Below, in pieces: positions 7,401 through 15,831 of a DNA stretch of 64,000 bases. The number at the start of each line of letters is the position of its first letter. The stretch's first letter is position 1. Source of the stretch: Flammeovirgaceae bacterium UBA1842 (GTDB taxonomy: Bacteria; Bacteroidota; Bacteroidia; Cytophagales; Cyclobacteriaceae); the NCBI GenBank assembly GCA_002338655.1, contig DDIU01000015.1:124001-188000 (forward strand), read 5' to 3'. The notes under the pieces were generated by a model. The model did no database searches, had not been told where the DNA came from, and worked only from the letters and a program-made list of their open reading frames with translations. The position numbers were made by a program, and so were the translations under genes.

Positions 7401-8886
7401 AAGTGAGGCAAAGGATAATGGCACCTATCATGGCAAAACCGAAGGTATAGGCCATAGGCTGGAACATTTTACCCTCAACCCCGGTGAGGAAAAGAATAGG
7501 AGCGAAAACAATCAGAATGATTATCTGTCCAAAAAATGCTGATCCCATCATGGTACTTCCGGCATCATAAGCCACTTCATCCATTACGCCCTGATTGAAT
7601 TTGATTTTACCCGAGCGGATGCGCTTCTGGATTTCGTATACCGTACCTTCAATAATGATCACTGCCCCATCAATGATAATCCCAAAGTCAATAGCCCCCA
7701 GGCTCATGAGGTTGGCCCAGACATTAAACTGCTTCATTAGAATAAAGGCAAATAGCAGGGAAAGCGGAATGGTGGTTGCTGTGATGATACCCCCTCGCAC
7801 ACTCCCCAGCAATATTACAAGGGCGAATATCACAATGAGGGCTCCTTCCAAAAGATTTGTTTTTACTGTACTGGTAGTTCTTTCAATCAGGGAACTACGA
7901 TCAAGAAATGGTGTTATTTCCAAGCCTTCAGGCAAAGACTTCTGCACTTTTTCCATGCGCTCCTGCACATTCTGGATCACCGAGTTAGGGTTTGATCCTT
8001 TCAACATTAACACCATTCCACCTACAGCTTCCTGGCCATCCTGGGTGAATGCTCCATAGCGGACCTGATTTCCAAAATGCACCTTTTCAGCTACATCGCC
8101 AATAGTGATAGGAATGTTGTTTTCATTCCGTACCAGAATATCCCGAATGTCGTCAAGCGAACGCACAAGACCTTCTCCACGAATGAAGTTGGCCATGTTG
8201 TTTTTCTCTATATAAGCCCCTCCAGTATTTACATTATTACGCTGAAGGGCTTCAAAAACTTCTGAGATGGATACATTAAGGGCATTAAGTTTTTCTGGAT
8301 TGATAGCGATTTCATATTGCTTGATCTTTCCGCCAAAAGCATTGACATCCACCACACCATCTACTAATGTCATTTGCCGTTTTACTATCCAGTCTTGAAT
8401 GGTTCGCAACTCTGTAGGGGTATAGACTGTATCATATCCTGGCTTAGGCTTGATGGTATATTGGTAGATTTCACCGAGTCCCGTGGTTATAGGCCCCATA
8501 GACGGGCTGCCAAATTTCTCAGGGATTTTATCCCTTACCTCATTAAGCTTTTCCTGCACCAGTTGCCGGGGTTTGTATATCCCCATATCGTCTTCAAATA
8601 CGATAGTAACCACGGAGAGGCCGAACCTCGAAACAGAACGGATTTCATCTACTCCCGGCAGGTTGCCCATGGCCAACTCTACAGGGTAAGTAACAAACTG
8701 TTCGATATCCTCAGTGGCCAGGTTTTGAGATACAGTCATTACCTGCACCTGATTGTTGGTTATATCAGGTACTGAACCCAAATTGACCGTGTACATGGAG
8801 TATATCCCGACCCCAATGAGCGCCAGCGTGAGCAGGCCCACGATGAATTTATTCTTTATCGAAAAAGAAATTATTTTATTGATCAT
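4474..8886 (-). CDS. CzcA-type RND metal pump fused to a TolC-like outer-membrane channel
   Basis: 1470 residues, about 400 longer than a normal CzcA/CusA. Residues 1 to ~1045 are an HME-RND pump: N-terminal TM with PDITNNQVQV porter start, and TM4 proton-relay motif DFGIIIDGAVIIIEG with the Asp/Asp/Glu set of divalent-metal pumps. After the last RND helix a basic linker leads to a signal-like segment (IIVLLVCGGLLGLPVLANAQ) and then a TolC/OEP repeat domain (LEQARKRAVESYPKIQSARL to the end). The fusion is found in other Bacteroidota. How the C-terminal part reaches the outer membrane (processing at the internal signal) is unresolved. It is preceded by a small membrane ORF and a DUF6660-like gene. 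Confidence 0.93.
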   Translation of the reverse strand: MINKIISFSIKNKFIVGLLTLALIGVGIYSMYTVNLGSVPDITNNQVQVMTVSQNLATEDIEQFVTYPVELAMGNLPGVDEIRSVSRFGLSVVTIVFEDDMGIYKPRQLVQEKLNEVRDKIPEKFGSPSMGPITTGLGEIYQYTIKPKPGYDTVYTPTELRTIQDWIVKRQMTLVDGVVDVNAFGGKIKQYEIAINPEKLNALNVSISEVFEALQRNNVNTGGAYIEKNNMANFIRGEGLVRSLDDIRDILVRNENNIPITIGDVAEKVHFGNQVRYGAFTQDGQEAVGGMVLMLKGSNPNSVIQNVQERMEKVQKSLPEGLEITPFLDRSSLIERTTSTVKTNLLEGALIVIFALVILLGSVRGGIITATTIPLSLLFAFILMKQFNVWANLMSLGAIDFGIIIDGAVIIIEGTVYEIQKRIRSGKIKFNQGVMDEVAYDAGSTMMGSAFFGQIIILIVFAPILFLTGVEGKMFQPMAYTFGFAMIGAIILCLTYVPMMSALFMKPIQNKKNWFGKFERWLEKVSDKIIGGIQWAYLPLLKGALRFKTIVIIVAIVLLGLSGFIFSRMGGEFVPQLDEGDIAMQALIRPGSGLSEAIDVSTKIETLLLDNFPEIKTAVARIGVADIPTDPMPMDIADMFIILEKDMDKWTTVETKEELIAGIKEMLDKKLTGVNLVFSQPVELRFNELLTGVREDVAVKLYGEDLDVLAQKAEQMAEIIQTIPGVGDVNPERTSGLPQMTVRYNRKKIAQYGLDIQKLNEYVSAAFAGGVAGVIFEGEKRFDMVIRFDEKHRRSIDDLRTLYIDLPDGTQVPIKEVADINYVPGPMQISRDNTFRRTYVGVNTRGRDVESVVTDIQEKLDAELDLAPGYYITYGGEFENLQRAKSRLQIVVPIALFLIFVLLYFALQSFSQSIMIYMAIPLAAIGGVFALWLRGMPFSISAGVGFIVLFGVAVLNGLVLINRFNSLKEEGVTSIRDRILTGTKERIRPIMLTATTDIFGFLPMAFSGSAGAEVQRPLATVVIGGMLTATLLTLVVLPVLYTFVESRSDKRKSLKGPNANVIIVLLVCGGLLGLPVLANAQNQQQPQDSLQTITLEQARKRAVESYPKIQSARLEIENQEVLKKTAWDFGNTQLFTGKEEVGNGSDGIYTQFGIQQQQIDVFGIAPKLKLQKERIALAEKALDLSVIELEREVSQAWAMVFATKNNYQVYEHLDSVFADIERAARIRLETEATSKLEYLATSNQANQVQIQKEQAYRDYLSALQRLNLWFANDTLYTVPDVPTSQLDEPLNYVADSLMNHPLLNVSKQQVDVADATIKERRSQFLPQLQGQYGRQQIAGQSGFYQYQVGVRIPLFFGPELGRTQSAKIQRDIAGQNLRQNQLELNAAYQDMREQYLKWLNSWNYYRDEALPLAQEQRDGAILAYREGAIDYVTFLQNIRDAIRIEVDSWNAFGNYLNSRYQLEYYLKTSN

Positions 8887-8897
8887 ACGATTATTAA

Positions 8898-9170
8898 TTA
8901 TTTGACATGGAAAATAAAGAAGTGAAGAAGCCTGGCAATCGTTGCTAAAATGATAATTGCACTAATCAGCACAATGAAAAACCATTTCAGTAGAATTTTG
9001 ACCGTGATTTTCTTCCCTCTCTTTTTCCTTTTTTTCTTTTTGTGTTTATTCAGTTTTTTCAAGCTGTACAAATAGAATTGAACATGAATAAAGAGATGCC
9101 TTTGAAAAAAGGCACATGAAGGGATGTTTAGCGAGCTATCAGGATGATTAAAGACCTTGCATCTTGACAC
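8898..9170 (-). CDS. Small basic single-pass membrane protein (start uncertain)
   Basis: The C-terminal half looks genuine: a Lys/Arg-rich stretch (KHKKKKRKKRGKKITVK) followed by one transmembrane helix (FFIVLISAIIILATIARLL), ending 11 nt before the RND pump gene. The only ATG is far upstream, and that N-terminal part crosses a perfect 7-bp hairpin (TGCCTTT/AAAGGCA at 9097-9114), so it may be non-coding. A TTG at 9062 would give a 54-residue protein. Position next to an RND gene parallels the 43-residue protein at 58089-58220. Function unknown. Confidence 0.4.
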   Translation of the reverse strand: MSRCKVFNHPDSSLNIPSCAFFQRHLFIHVQFYLYSLKKLNKHKKKKRKKRGKKITVKILLKWFFIVLISAIIILATIARLLHFFIFHVK

Positions 9171-9214
9171 AAGACTTATCGGTCAGACATACTGATCCTT
9201 CTAAACGCGGGAAA

Positions 9215-9535
9215 TTATGACATTGGAGGTTTAAGAAAACCAGAGATATCAGCGTTGCTGAAATCCTGAAAATAAGAAGTGTAAACCGCAGGTAATTTCA
9301 CGAGGTGCGTGAAATCAACTCCGGCTGCTGATACGAAGTGTACGTGACAGCAATGGCAAACGCATAACGGGGAGCATCCGTCCCAATCGCTTTGGTGCTC
9401 GTGGTTATGATTCCCATCAGTGCTGCTAATAACTGAAACATTATCCTTTGTATTGTCTAAAGGTAAAGTGTCAGCACATGCTAGCCCAGCCAGGGACATA
9501 AAGTAAAAACTCAATATGTAGCACGTGATTTTCAT
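9215..9535 (-). CDS. DUF6660-like secreted Cys/His-rich protein
   Basis: I start at MKITCYILSFYF (9535), which gives a signal peptide; the frame extends to 9586 but starting there would hide it. The mature part has acidic/His residues (NHNHEHQSDWDGC) and a Cys/His cluster CSPLCVCHCCHVHF, then a hydrophobic tail ending FLKPPMS. This arrangement matches small proteins often found next to RND metal pumps in Bacteroidota. The Cys/His cluster suggests metal binding in the periplasm, but no activity is known. It is probably first in the operon with the RND fusion. Confidence 0.7.
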   Translation of the reverse strand: MKITCYILSFYFMSLAGLACADTLPLDNTKDNVSVISSTDGNHNHEHQSDWDGCSPLCVCHCCHVHFVSAAGVDFTHLVKLPAVYTSYFQDFSNADISGFLKPPMS

Positions 9536-9622
9536 TGAATGCAAATATACGAATAAATGTAATGCAAGGGTATTGCAAAGTTTCATCTTCAGGTTAATGC
9601 AGGTGTTTTCTCAAGATTGTTA

Positions 9623-9640
9623 GTATTAAACGGTTAATAC
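9623..9640. promoter_or_regulatory. Inverted repeat upstream of the DUF6660-RND genes
   Basis: Perfect 7-bp palindromic arms GTATTAA / TTAATAC with a 4-base ACGG loop, in the short gap between the porin stop (9654) and the DUF6660-like gene start (9535). It could be an operator or a weak hairpin; it is AT-rich and lacks a clear U-tract. Confidence 0.35.
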
Positions 9641-9653
9641 GTTAGGATACCTA

Positions 9654-10871
9654 CTAAAAATAGCTGGAAATGCCTATCTGGAATCCTGCTGTTTTGGCTG
9701 TCGGATTGCCCAACAAATCTGTCTCCCATATATACCGGTAATTGACGCGGATCACTGTTTGAGATGAAGACCTGAAGCTAATGGCTGGTACAATTGCCTG
9801 TAAGTCATCATGAATGTTTCCTCCTGTCTCTTCAAATGATCCTACGTTATAATCCACATGTTCAAGCCGTAAGGCCAGGTTAATTCTGGCATTTTCCCAA
9901 CCGAACATTTCACGCTTTAAAACGGTATAAACAAAATCTATAAACCCGCCTTGTTGTTGGCTTCCAAACTGCTGGGAGTAAGTAGCCGGAACGTCTACAA
10001 ATGCCCATACCCATTCTCCCGTAATATCCAGGTTTTTTATTGCGGAAGTATTAAAATCAATTGCCACTACATCCAGTCTCCTTTTTTGATCTAATAAAAG
10101 TCCGTCTTCTTCGTACTTGTTATACACATCACCCATCCATGACAAGCCTATTTCCCCGATTTTCCGGTGGCGAATAGCCGTCTTAAGCGTGATAAGTGGA
10201 ACGGCATTGAAGTTTTCCTCAAAACGATCTACATTTTCTTTGGCAGCCGGCAGCCAGGTTCGGCCTTCACTATTCGCCACTATCTGATCATTAAAACCAT
10301 TGGTCACATAAGCTTCGTAGGCCCATACCCATTGCTTTTGATAGGTCTTTCCGTGCAATCCAAAGCCTACATTACTGAAAGTAGCCGGGATAATAGTAGT
10401 GGCAGAGATTGGTCTGTCTACAAACTCCCACCTCGGGCCATCGTGATTTTGATTAAATGCCCCAATTGGGTTCATGATAATCCCTCCCCTGAAATTAAGT
10501 AATGGATGAAATTCAAAATCAAGAGCAGCAAACTCAATGTTGATCTCTTTGGTACCTTCTTCAAATTCTATTTCTGAGAGAAATTTAATCCGCTCTGTGA
10601 TAGTGGAAGATACAAACAGGGTCATTCTCGGAATTTTAAAAGAGACACCCTCAGTAATGCCATCTGACACAAAGTATTCTCCCTGTGCTTCAATATAGCC
10701 CCCAATTGCTACCGGAAAACTTCCTGCCTGCAGAAAAGGCCGGTTATAAACTGCATCCATATTCAGTTGCAACTGAGAGCTGTCTGTCTGTTGGGCAAAT
10801 GTTGCATGATTTAAACAAATCAATACCAGCAGATAGCCACTAATTTTATAAATAGATGAAGATGTTTTCAT
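9654..10871 (-). CDS. Outer-membrane porin (phosphate-selective porin O/P-like)
   Basis: 405 residues with a signal peptide ending ATFAQQ, alternating amphipathic beta-strands throughout and a C-terminal Phe (GFQIGISSYF), the mark of an outer-membrane barrel. Strand pieces such as ERIKFLSEIEFEEGTKEINI and FRGGIIMNPIGAFNQNHDGP resemble porin O/P proteins. Its ATG lies inside the end of the Rieske gene (26-bp overlap), so the di-haem, Rieske and porin genes form one transcript. The substrate is unknown; control by a DtxR-type regulator would point to iron or manganese. Confidence 0.8.
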   Translation of the reverse strand: MKTSSSIYKISGYLLVLICLNHATFAQQTDSSQLQLNMDAVYNRPFLQAGSFPVAIGGYIEAQGEYFVSDGITEGVSFKIPRMTLFVSSTITERIKFLSEIEFEEGTKEINIEFAALDFEFHPLLNFRGGIIMNPIGAFNQNHDGPRWEFVDRPISATTIIPATFSNVGFGLHGKTYQKQWVWAYEAYVTNGFNDQIVANSEGRTWLPAAKENVDRFEENFNAVPLITLKTAIRHRKIGEIGLSWMGDVYNKYEEDGLLLDQKRRLDVVAIDFNTSAIKNLDITGEWVWAFVDVPATYSQQFGSQQQGGFIDFVYTVLKREMFGWENARINLALRLEHVDYNVGSFEETGGNIHDDLQAIVPAISFRSSSQTVIRVNYRYIWETDLLGNPTAKTAGFQIGISSYF

Positions 10872-11274
10872 AATCGGTGTTTACTTTAAAGGTTTTAAGA
10901 TTCGTTTCTGCCGGGCCTTGTACTACATTCCCGTTGGCATCAAATTCGCTCCCATGGCATGGGCATACCAGATAGTGTGGTTGTGCATTTACTTCACAGC
11001 CCTGGTGGGTGCATTCCATCCAGAGTGCCATGTAATCATCTGCTGAGAGCCTGTATAATGCAATAGGAAAAGCCAGTGACAACTCTCGCACCAGCACGAC
11101 TTCTCTTGGCTTTTCCACCCCATCAATAAATTCCTGTTTTGACACTGTGAGCCTGTTGTCTCTGGCTATTGTATTTACCCGATGCACTGAGGTGCACCCA
11201 GAAAGTAACATCGGGACTCCGGCAATCGCTAAACACGAACTCCCTGCCAGTTTCAAAAATGTTTTCCTGTCCAT
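10846..11274 (-). CDS. Rieske [2Fe-2S] protein
   Basis: 142 residues with a lipoprotein-type N-terminus (lipobox MLLSGCTS) and both Rieske cluster boxes: CTHQGCEVN and CPCHGSEFD (Cys-x-His plus Cys-x-x-His ligands). It is the size of a stand-alone Rieske electron carrier rather than a bc1 subunit. It lies 1 nt from the di-haem protein gene and overlaps the porin gene. Electron transfer with the neighbouring di-haem protein is a reasonable inference; no cytochrome b is present. Confidence 0.88.
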   Translation of the reverse strand: MDRKTFLKLAGSSCLAIAGVPMLLSGCTSVHRVNTIARDNRLTVSKQEFIDGVEKPREVVLVRELSLAFPIALYRLSADDYMALWMECTHQGCEVNAQPHYLVCPCHGSEFDANGNVVQGPAETNLKTFKVNTDYENIFIYL

Positions 11275-11275
11275 C

Positions 11276-12478
11276 TTAAAGTGACTTTAGGAATGTCAAA
11301 AGCTTTTGTTTGTCAATATCACTCAACTGCTCAAAGCTACCCCGGCTATCATTTGCCTCTCCACCATGCATTAAAATGGCTTCTTCAATGCTTTTGGCTC
11401 GGCCATCATGCATGAGAAAAAACTCGCCTCCTTGCGAATCAGGTGACAGGCCCAAGCCCCAGAGCGGAGGAGTTCGCCATTCATACGTTTCTGCTGACCC
11501 TTCAGTGGCCCCATCGTCCAGTTCTGGCCCCATGTCATGGAGCAATAAATCCGTATAAGGATGAAAAGTCTTATTACTGAGAGCCGGAATGTCAGATTCA
11601 GGTGTTGTCCAGGAGGGAATATGACATGAGCCACAGTTGATATCAGTAAAGATTTGTTGGCCTCTGATGACATCAGAAGCATCGGAATCCCTTTGAATTG
11701 GTGCTTTAAGCGTTCTCAAATAAAACACTACGTCCCTTATAGTCTGATCGCTTACTTCCGGATCAATTGTGAGGTCAGTGGCCACATCGAGAGGTTCAAA
11801 TGTAGATGTCACGCCCATATCCTGGTTATATGCCGTGGCAGTTTGTTGCAGCAAGTCAATAGCGGCAGCCTTCTTTCCAAAGCGACCAATGAATTTACCA
11901 TTAAGGGATTGATGAAACCATTGCGATTGAAAGTAATCGGGAGGGGTAATGTAATTGGGAACTCCAGAGATACCATCTCCATTATCATCATTAGGATCGG
12001 CATTTTCAAGTATTTGTGCATCTGTGAGTGCCGCTAACAGCCCAAGACCGGTAACTGCGGGAGGAGTAAACTTCATAAAAGGAACTCCAGAGGGTAGCCT
12101 CTCCGGCTCAAATCCCGGAATGGCCCTGTTTTGAAGTTGTGGGGCTCCGGGTGGGATGCTTGTATTTTGGTTGGGTGATGTCTGCCCAAATCGTGTAAGC
12201 GTGGTGAAAGGATGACCTTTCCCATCTCCTGGATGACAGCTTCCACATGAAGTGGCCACAAACATAGGCCCTAAACCACTCTCCGGTGTAAAAATCTCAT
12301 CATTGAACGCCACATCTCCAGCCAAAAACCTGTTTTGCTCCGAAAATGAAAGGCCTTCCATTGGGCCGTCTAACAATTCATTTTCTGCCGGTGCTTCAGG
12401 AAAAACCTCATCGCATGAATAAAACAATAAGGACACCGAACAAACAAAAACCAGATATTTTATTTTTATGTTTATCAT
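11276..12478 (-). CDS. Di-haem c-type protein (DUF1111 / di-haem oxidoreductase family)
   Basis: 400-residue lipoprotein (lipobox LLFYSC) with two CxxCH haem sites, CGSCHPG near the N-terminus and CGSCHIP in the C-terminal half. The motif FLMHDGRAKSIEEAILMHGGEA near the end is characteristic of the DUF1111 di-haem family related to cytochrome c peroxidases. Its start faces the DtxR-type gene across 76 bp that hold two inverted repeats, so it is probably metal-regulated. Confidence 0.88.
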   Translation of the reverse strand: MINIKIKYLVFVCSVSLLFYSCDEVFPEAPAENELLDGPMEGLSFSEQNRFLAGDVAFNDEIFTPESGLGPMFVATSCGSCHPGDGKGHPFTTLTRFGQTSPNQNTSIPPGAPQLQNRAIPGFEPERLPSGVPFMKFTPPAVTGLGLLAALTDAQILENADPNDDNGDGISGVPNYITPPDYFQSQWFHQSLNGKFIGRFGKKAAAIDLLQQTATAYNQDMGVTSTFEPLDVATDLTIDPEVSDQTIRDVVFYLRTLKAPIQRDSDASDVIRGQQIFTDINCGSCHIPSWTTPESDIPALSNKTFHPYTDLLLHDMGPELDDGATEGSAETYEWRTPPLWGLGLSPDSQGGEFFLMHDGRAKSIEEAILMHGGEANDSRGSFEQLSDIDKQKLLTFLKSL

Positions 12479-12493
12479 ATATTGTAATGTTGA

Positions 12494-12523
12494 TTAGACA
12501 AACTTAATAATTTGTTTAACTAA
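12494..12523. promoter_or_regulatory. Inverted repeat between the di-haem gene and the DtxR gene
   Basis: Half-sites TTAGnnAAAC and GTTTnnCTAA separated by 10 bp form a 30-bp interrupted palindrome. It lies 16 bp upstream of the di-haem gene start, where a repressor would block that promoter. The ends (TTAG/CTAA) match those of the second site. Confidence 0.5.
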
Positions 12524-12531
12524 AATAAAAT

Positions 12532-12547
12532 TTTAGACTAATCTAAA
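12532..12547. promoter_or_regulatory. Candidate DtxR/MntR-type operator
   Basis: TTTAGACTAATCTAAA has perfect 6-bp arms TTTAGA/TCTAAA around CTAA and resembles DtxR-family boxes (TTAGGnTAnCCTAA type). It ends 7 bp before the ATG of the DtxR-type gene, a position suited to autoregulation. Confidence 0.6.
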
Positions 12548-12554
12548 TATTAAA

Positions 12555-13214
12555 ATGATATCCACCACGATTGAGAATTACATCAAGGCAATATTTTATC
12601 TAGGAGAAACTGCGACTAACGTCACGGTAAGTGCAGTAGCCGAAAGAATGCAGAATAGTCCCGCCTCGGTCTCCGACATGCTCAGGCGGCTCTATGAAAA
12701 AGGCTTGATAAAGGATAAGAACAATATTACTTTAACCGATCAGGGGAGTTTTCTGGCAAAACAAATCATACGAAAACATCGGCTCTGGGAGACCTTTCTT
12801 GTCAAGACACTGGATTTTAAATGGGATGAAGTGCATAGTATTGCCGAACAACTGGAGCATGTGCAATCTTCTTTACTCACCGAAAGACTGGAAAGATTTC
12901 TTGAGTATCCTGAAACAGATCCCCACGGTGATCCCATACCAGATAAAGACGGCAACTTTCCAGACCTGAGTATTATCCCGCTTTCCGAATCAGAACCGGG
13001 CAAAAGCTATATTTTCCGAAGTGTGGCCACCGATGCCAAAGACTTTTTAAATCATTTGGACAATAAGGGATTGCAGCTTGGCCAGAGGTGGGTAATTATT
13101 GAAAAGGAGGAGTTTGACGGGTCAGTCAAACTCCTCGTAGATGATAAGAATGAAGTTTATTTGAGCGAAAAGGTCGCTAAAAATCTAAATATTTGCTCAG
13201 GTGAGCTTGATTAA
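12555..13214 (+). CDS. DtxR-family metal-dependent regulator
   Basis: The only plus-strand gene. 219 residues: N-terminal winged HTH (VTVSAVAERMQNSPASVSDM, RRLYEKGLIKDK), then the dimerisation/metal domain with the family pattern HRLWETFLV and HSIAEQLEHVQ, and a C-terminal FeoA/SH3-like domain (PGKSYIFRSV to the end). Full length for the MntR/IdeR type with SH3 domain. It is divergent from the di-haem/Rieske/porin operon. Iron or manganese is the likely co-repressor; sequence does not decide which. Confidence 0.92.
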   Translation: MISTTIENYIKAIFYLGETATNVTVSAVAERMQNSPASVSDMLRRLYEKGLIKDKNNITLTDQGSFLAKQIIRKHRLWETFLVKTLDFKWDEVHSIAEQLEHVQSSLLTERLERFLEYPETDPHGDPIPDKDGNFPDLSIIPLSESEPGKSYIFRSVATDAKDFLNHLDNKGLQLGQRWVIIEKEEFDGSVKLLVDDKNEVYLSEKVAKNLNICSGELD

Positions 13215-13215
13215 A

Positions 13216-13425
13216 TCATATAACCTCAGCATTAAAACCGGCCTTTTGAACTGTTTTCTTTACTTCTTCCGCATTGAGGTTTGAAGTTTCAACGGTAAGC
13301 ACACGGTTTTCACTTTCAAGATTAACCTCCCATTTTTGAATGTCCTTTTCCTCATTCAGGAAGGGTGTTACCTTAGAGAGGCATCCACTACAATTGATGT
13401 TTGTTTTAAATTTTAAAGTATCCAT
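13216..13425 (-). CDS. copZ: HMA-domain copper chaperone (CopZ-like)
   Basis: 69 residues, a single ferredoxin-like HMA domain with the metal motif INCSGCLSKV (CxxC) in the first loop. The usual Met before the first Cys is Asn here (NCSGC), a variation also seen in Bacteroidota. It follows the CopA ATPase gene after a 33-nt gap, so it probably passes Cu(I) to that pump. It is convergent with the DtxR gene with only 1 nt between stops. Confidence 0.85.
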   Translation of the reverse strand: MDTLKFKTNINCSGCLSKVTPFLNEEKDIQKWEVNLESENRVLTVETSNLNAEEVKKTVQKAGFNAEVI

Positions 13426-13458
13426 TGTTAGTCTATTTAAAGTTTGAAAATTTGATTT

Positions 13459-15723
13459 CTAAATCTTAGTTGTTTTCAGCCGCAAACTATTTGCTACTAC
13501 CGATACTGAACTAAATGCCATAGCCATACCGGCAATCATAGGGTCAAGTAGAAAGCCGTTGACGGGGTAAAGCAATCCAGCAGCAATTGGAATCCCGATC
13601 ACATTGTAAATAAATGCCCAGAAAAGGTTCTGGCGGATACCCTTTACCGTTCTGGTAGAGAGCTTCAGTGCTTTCGGAATGGACTCCAAATCTGAGGTGA
13701 TTAGGGTCATTTTAGCCACATCCATCGCAATGTCCGAGCCGTGTCCCATGGCAATACTTACATCAGCTTGAGCCAAGGCATGGCTGTCGTTGATACCGTC
13801 ACCTACCATGGCTACTATCTTTCCTTTGGATTGTAATTCTTTCACAAAATCCGCTTTATCGGATGGCAACACCTCGCCTTTAAAATCGGTGAGGCCAACC
13901 TGCTGAGCCACTGCCCTGGCCGTTTGATTATTGTCCCCAGTGAGCATATATACCTCTACTCCATTCTTCTTTAATTTTTCAATTGCTGATTTGGAAGTGG
14001 CCTTGATCTTATCAGCTATGGCCAATACCGCCAACACTTCCTGATCATCCGAAAAGTAGACCACTGTTTTGGCGTCCTCCTGCCATTTGGCTGCTTTTTG
14101 TTGAATATCTTGAGGGATGTTTATGTGGTTTTCAGCCATCAGTTTGGTGTTTCCGATGAAGTAATACTTCCCTGAAGTATTAGCTGCTTTTACCCCTTTT
14201 CCGGTGATGCTGTCAAAGTCTTTCAATTCTTCCGATTGCACTCCCTCTTCTTTCAGCTTTTTTACAACCGCATCGGCTAATGGATGCTCCGATTGAGCCT
14301 CCAGAGCAAGTAAAACGGATGCATGGTAGTCTTCATGGGCTTTATCCGACCAAAAAAGATTAGTAACCGTAGGCTTACCTTCAGTAATGGTTCCGGTTTT
14401 ATCCAATACTACGGCATTGACCTTGTGACCAAGCTCCAGGCTTTCGGCATCCTTGATCAGAATGTTATTTTCTGCTCCTTTCCCTACGCCAACCATGATG
14501 GCTGTAGGGGTGGCCAGCCCTAGCGCACAGGGACAAGCGATTACCAATACAGCTACTGATGTAAGCAAGGCATGTGTAAAGGCATCATCTCCACCTACAA
14601 ACATCCATACAATGAAAGTGACGATAGAACTGGCCATCACCACCGGCACGAATATTCCGGCAATTTTATCAACCAGTTTCTGAACCGGGGCCTTGCTGCC
14701 CTGAGCTTCCTGCACCATTCTGATGATTTGTGAGAGCAGCGTTTCCCCGCCTACTTTCTCGGCCTCAAACTGGAAGCTGCCTTTCTGATTGACCGTACCG
14801 GCAAAGACTTTTTCGCCTTTGGTCTTGGCCACAGGTACCGGTTCCCCCGTGATCATACTTTCATCCACATTGGAACTGCCGGACAGCACTGTCCCGTCTA
14901 CGGGTATTTTCTCTCCCGGGCGCACCACAATGGTGTAGCCCTTTTGCACCGAGGCAATCGGAATCTCTTGTTCTTCGCCATTGACGATAGCCTTGAGTGT
15001 TTTAGGCTGCAGACCCATTAGTTTTTTGATGGCTGACGAGGTATTGGACTTGGCTTTTTCTTCCAGCAACTTGCCTAAAGAAATGAAGGTGATGATCACG
15101 GTGGCTGCCTCGTAGTATACATGCGGGTGAATACCCCGGTTATGCCAGAACTCAGGAAACAGGGTATTGAACAAACTGAAAATAAAAGCGATTCCGGTGC
15201 TAAGTGCAACCAATGTGTCCATATTGGCTTTGCCGTGTTTGGCCTGTTTAAAAGCATTGATGAAAAAGCTCCGGCCAAACCAAAACAATACGGGAATAGT
15301 AAAAGCCAATGAAATCCACCGCCCCGACATCCAGTCCATGTAAAACATGCCCAGAATAAAGACCGGAAGTGTCAGAATGGACGACCAGATGGTGCGGTTT
15401 TTCACATTCTGATAATGCTCACGTTGCCTCTCTGCCTGTGCTTCGCTTGGATCCTCCACATCTACGATCAGGTCATAGCCCACTGATTGCAATGCGTTCC
15501 GTAAGGCATCTGGGGTAAGGGATTGGTCGTATTCAACCAAAACGGAACTGCTGGCAAAATTAACACTGGCATTGGCTACTCCCTGAGTATTATTTAGAAT
15601 AGATTCCACGCTGGAGGCGCAGGCGGCACAAGTCATGCCCGTTACGGGAAACGAGTTCTTTACAATTTTCCCGTTCTTATCAGTATGCATGCTCTTTGGT
15701 TCACTAATATCTAACGCTTCCAT
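13459..15723 (-). CDS. copA: Cu(I)-exporting P1B-type ATPase
   Basis: 754 residues. One N-terminal HMA domain (GMTCAAC, Cys32 and Cys35), eight expected helices, the TM6 metal motif CPCALGLATP, the phosphorylation site DKTGTITEG, TGES-type actuator (MITGEP) and hinge GDGINDS. In that hinge the usual Pro after GDGINDS is His (GDGINDSHALAQ). The CPC motif and Tyr/Met-Ser in later helices mark the IB-1 copper subgroup. It lies in an apparent copZ-copA-AraC cluster. Confidence 0.95.
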   Translation of the reverse strand: MEALDISEPKSMHTDKNGKIVKNSFPVTGMTCAACASSVESILNNTQGVANASVNFASSSVLVEYDQSLTPDALRNALQSVGYDLIVDVEDPSEAQAERQREHYQNVKNRTIWSSILTLPVFILGMFYMDWMSGRWISLAFTIPVLFWFGRSFFINAFKQAKHGKANMDTLVALSTGIAFIFSLFNTLFPEFWHNRGIHPHVYYEAATVIITFISLGKLLEEKAKSNTSSAIKKLMGLQPKTLKAIVNGEEQEIPIASVQKGYTIVVRPGEKIPVDGTVLSGSSNVDESMITGEPVPVAKTKGEKVFAGTVNQKGSFQFEAEKVGGETLLSQIIRMVQEAQGSKAPVQKLVDKIAGIFVPVVMASSIVTFIVWMFVGGDDAFTHALLTSVAVLVIACPCALGLATPTAIMVGVGKGAENNILIKDAESLELGHKVNAVVLDKTGTITEGKPTVTNLFWSDKAHEDYHASVLLALEAQSEHPLADAVVKKLKEEGVQSEELKDFDSITGKGVKAANTSGKYYFIGNTKLMAENHINIPQDIQQKAAKWQEDAKTVVYFSDDQEVLAVLAIADKIKATSKSAIEKLKKNGVEVYMLTGDNNQTARAVAQQVGLTDFKGEVLPSDKADFVKELQSKGKIVAMVGDGINDSHALAQADVSIAMGHGSDIAMDVAKMTLITSDLESIPKALKLSTRTVKGIRQNLFWAFIYNVIGIPIAAGLLYPVNGFLLDPMIAGMAMAFSSVSVVANSLRLKTTKI

Positions 15724-15831
15724 AAACTATTTTTTCAAGTTTGAATCCTAAATTGAACAAAACAAATTTCGGAAGTGTGGAGAAGGTTTGTATTACAGAA
15801 TTTGCTAAACGTTTTATACAATCGTCAGTGA

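Noticed and set aside
15747..15800. Possible sixth copy of the activator motif upstream of CopA
   Set aside because: Only GTAT and GAATT agree; the ATACATC and AGATTTC parts are missing and spacing cannot be matched.
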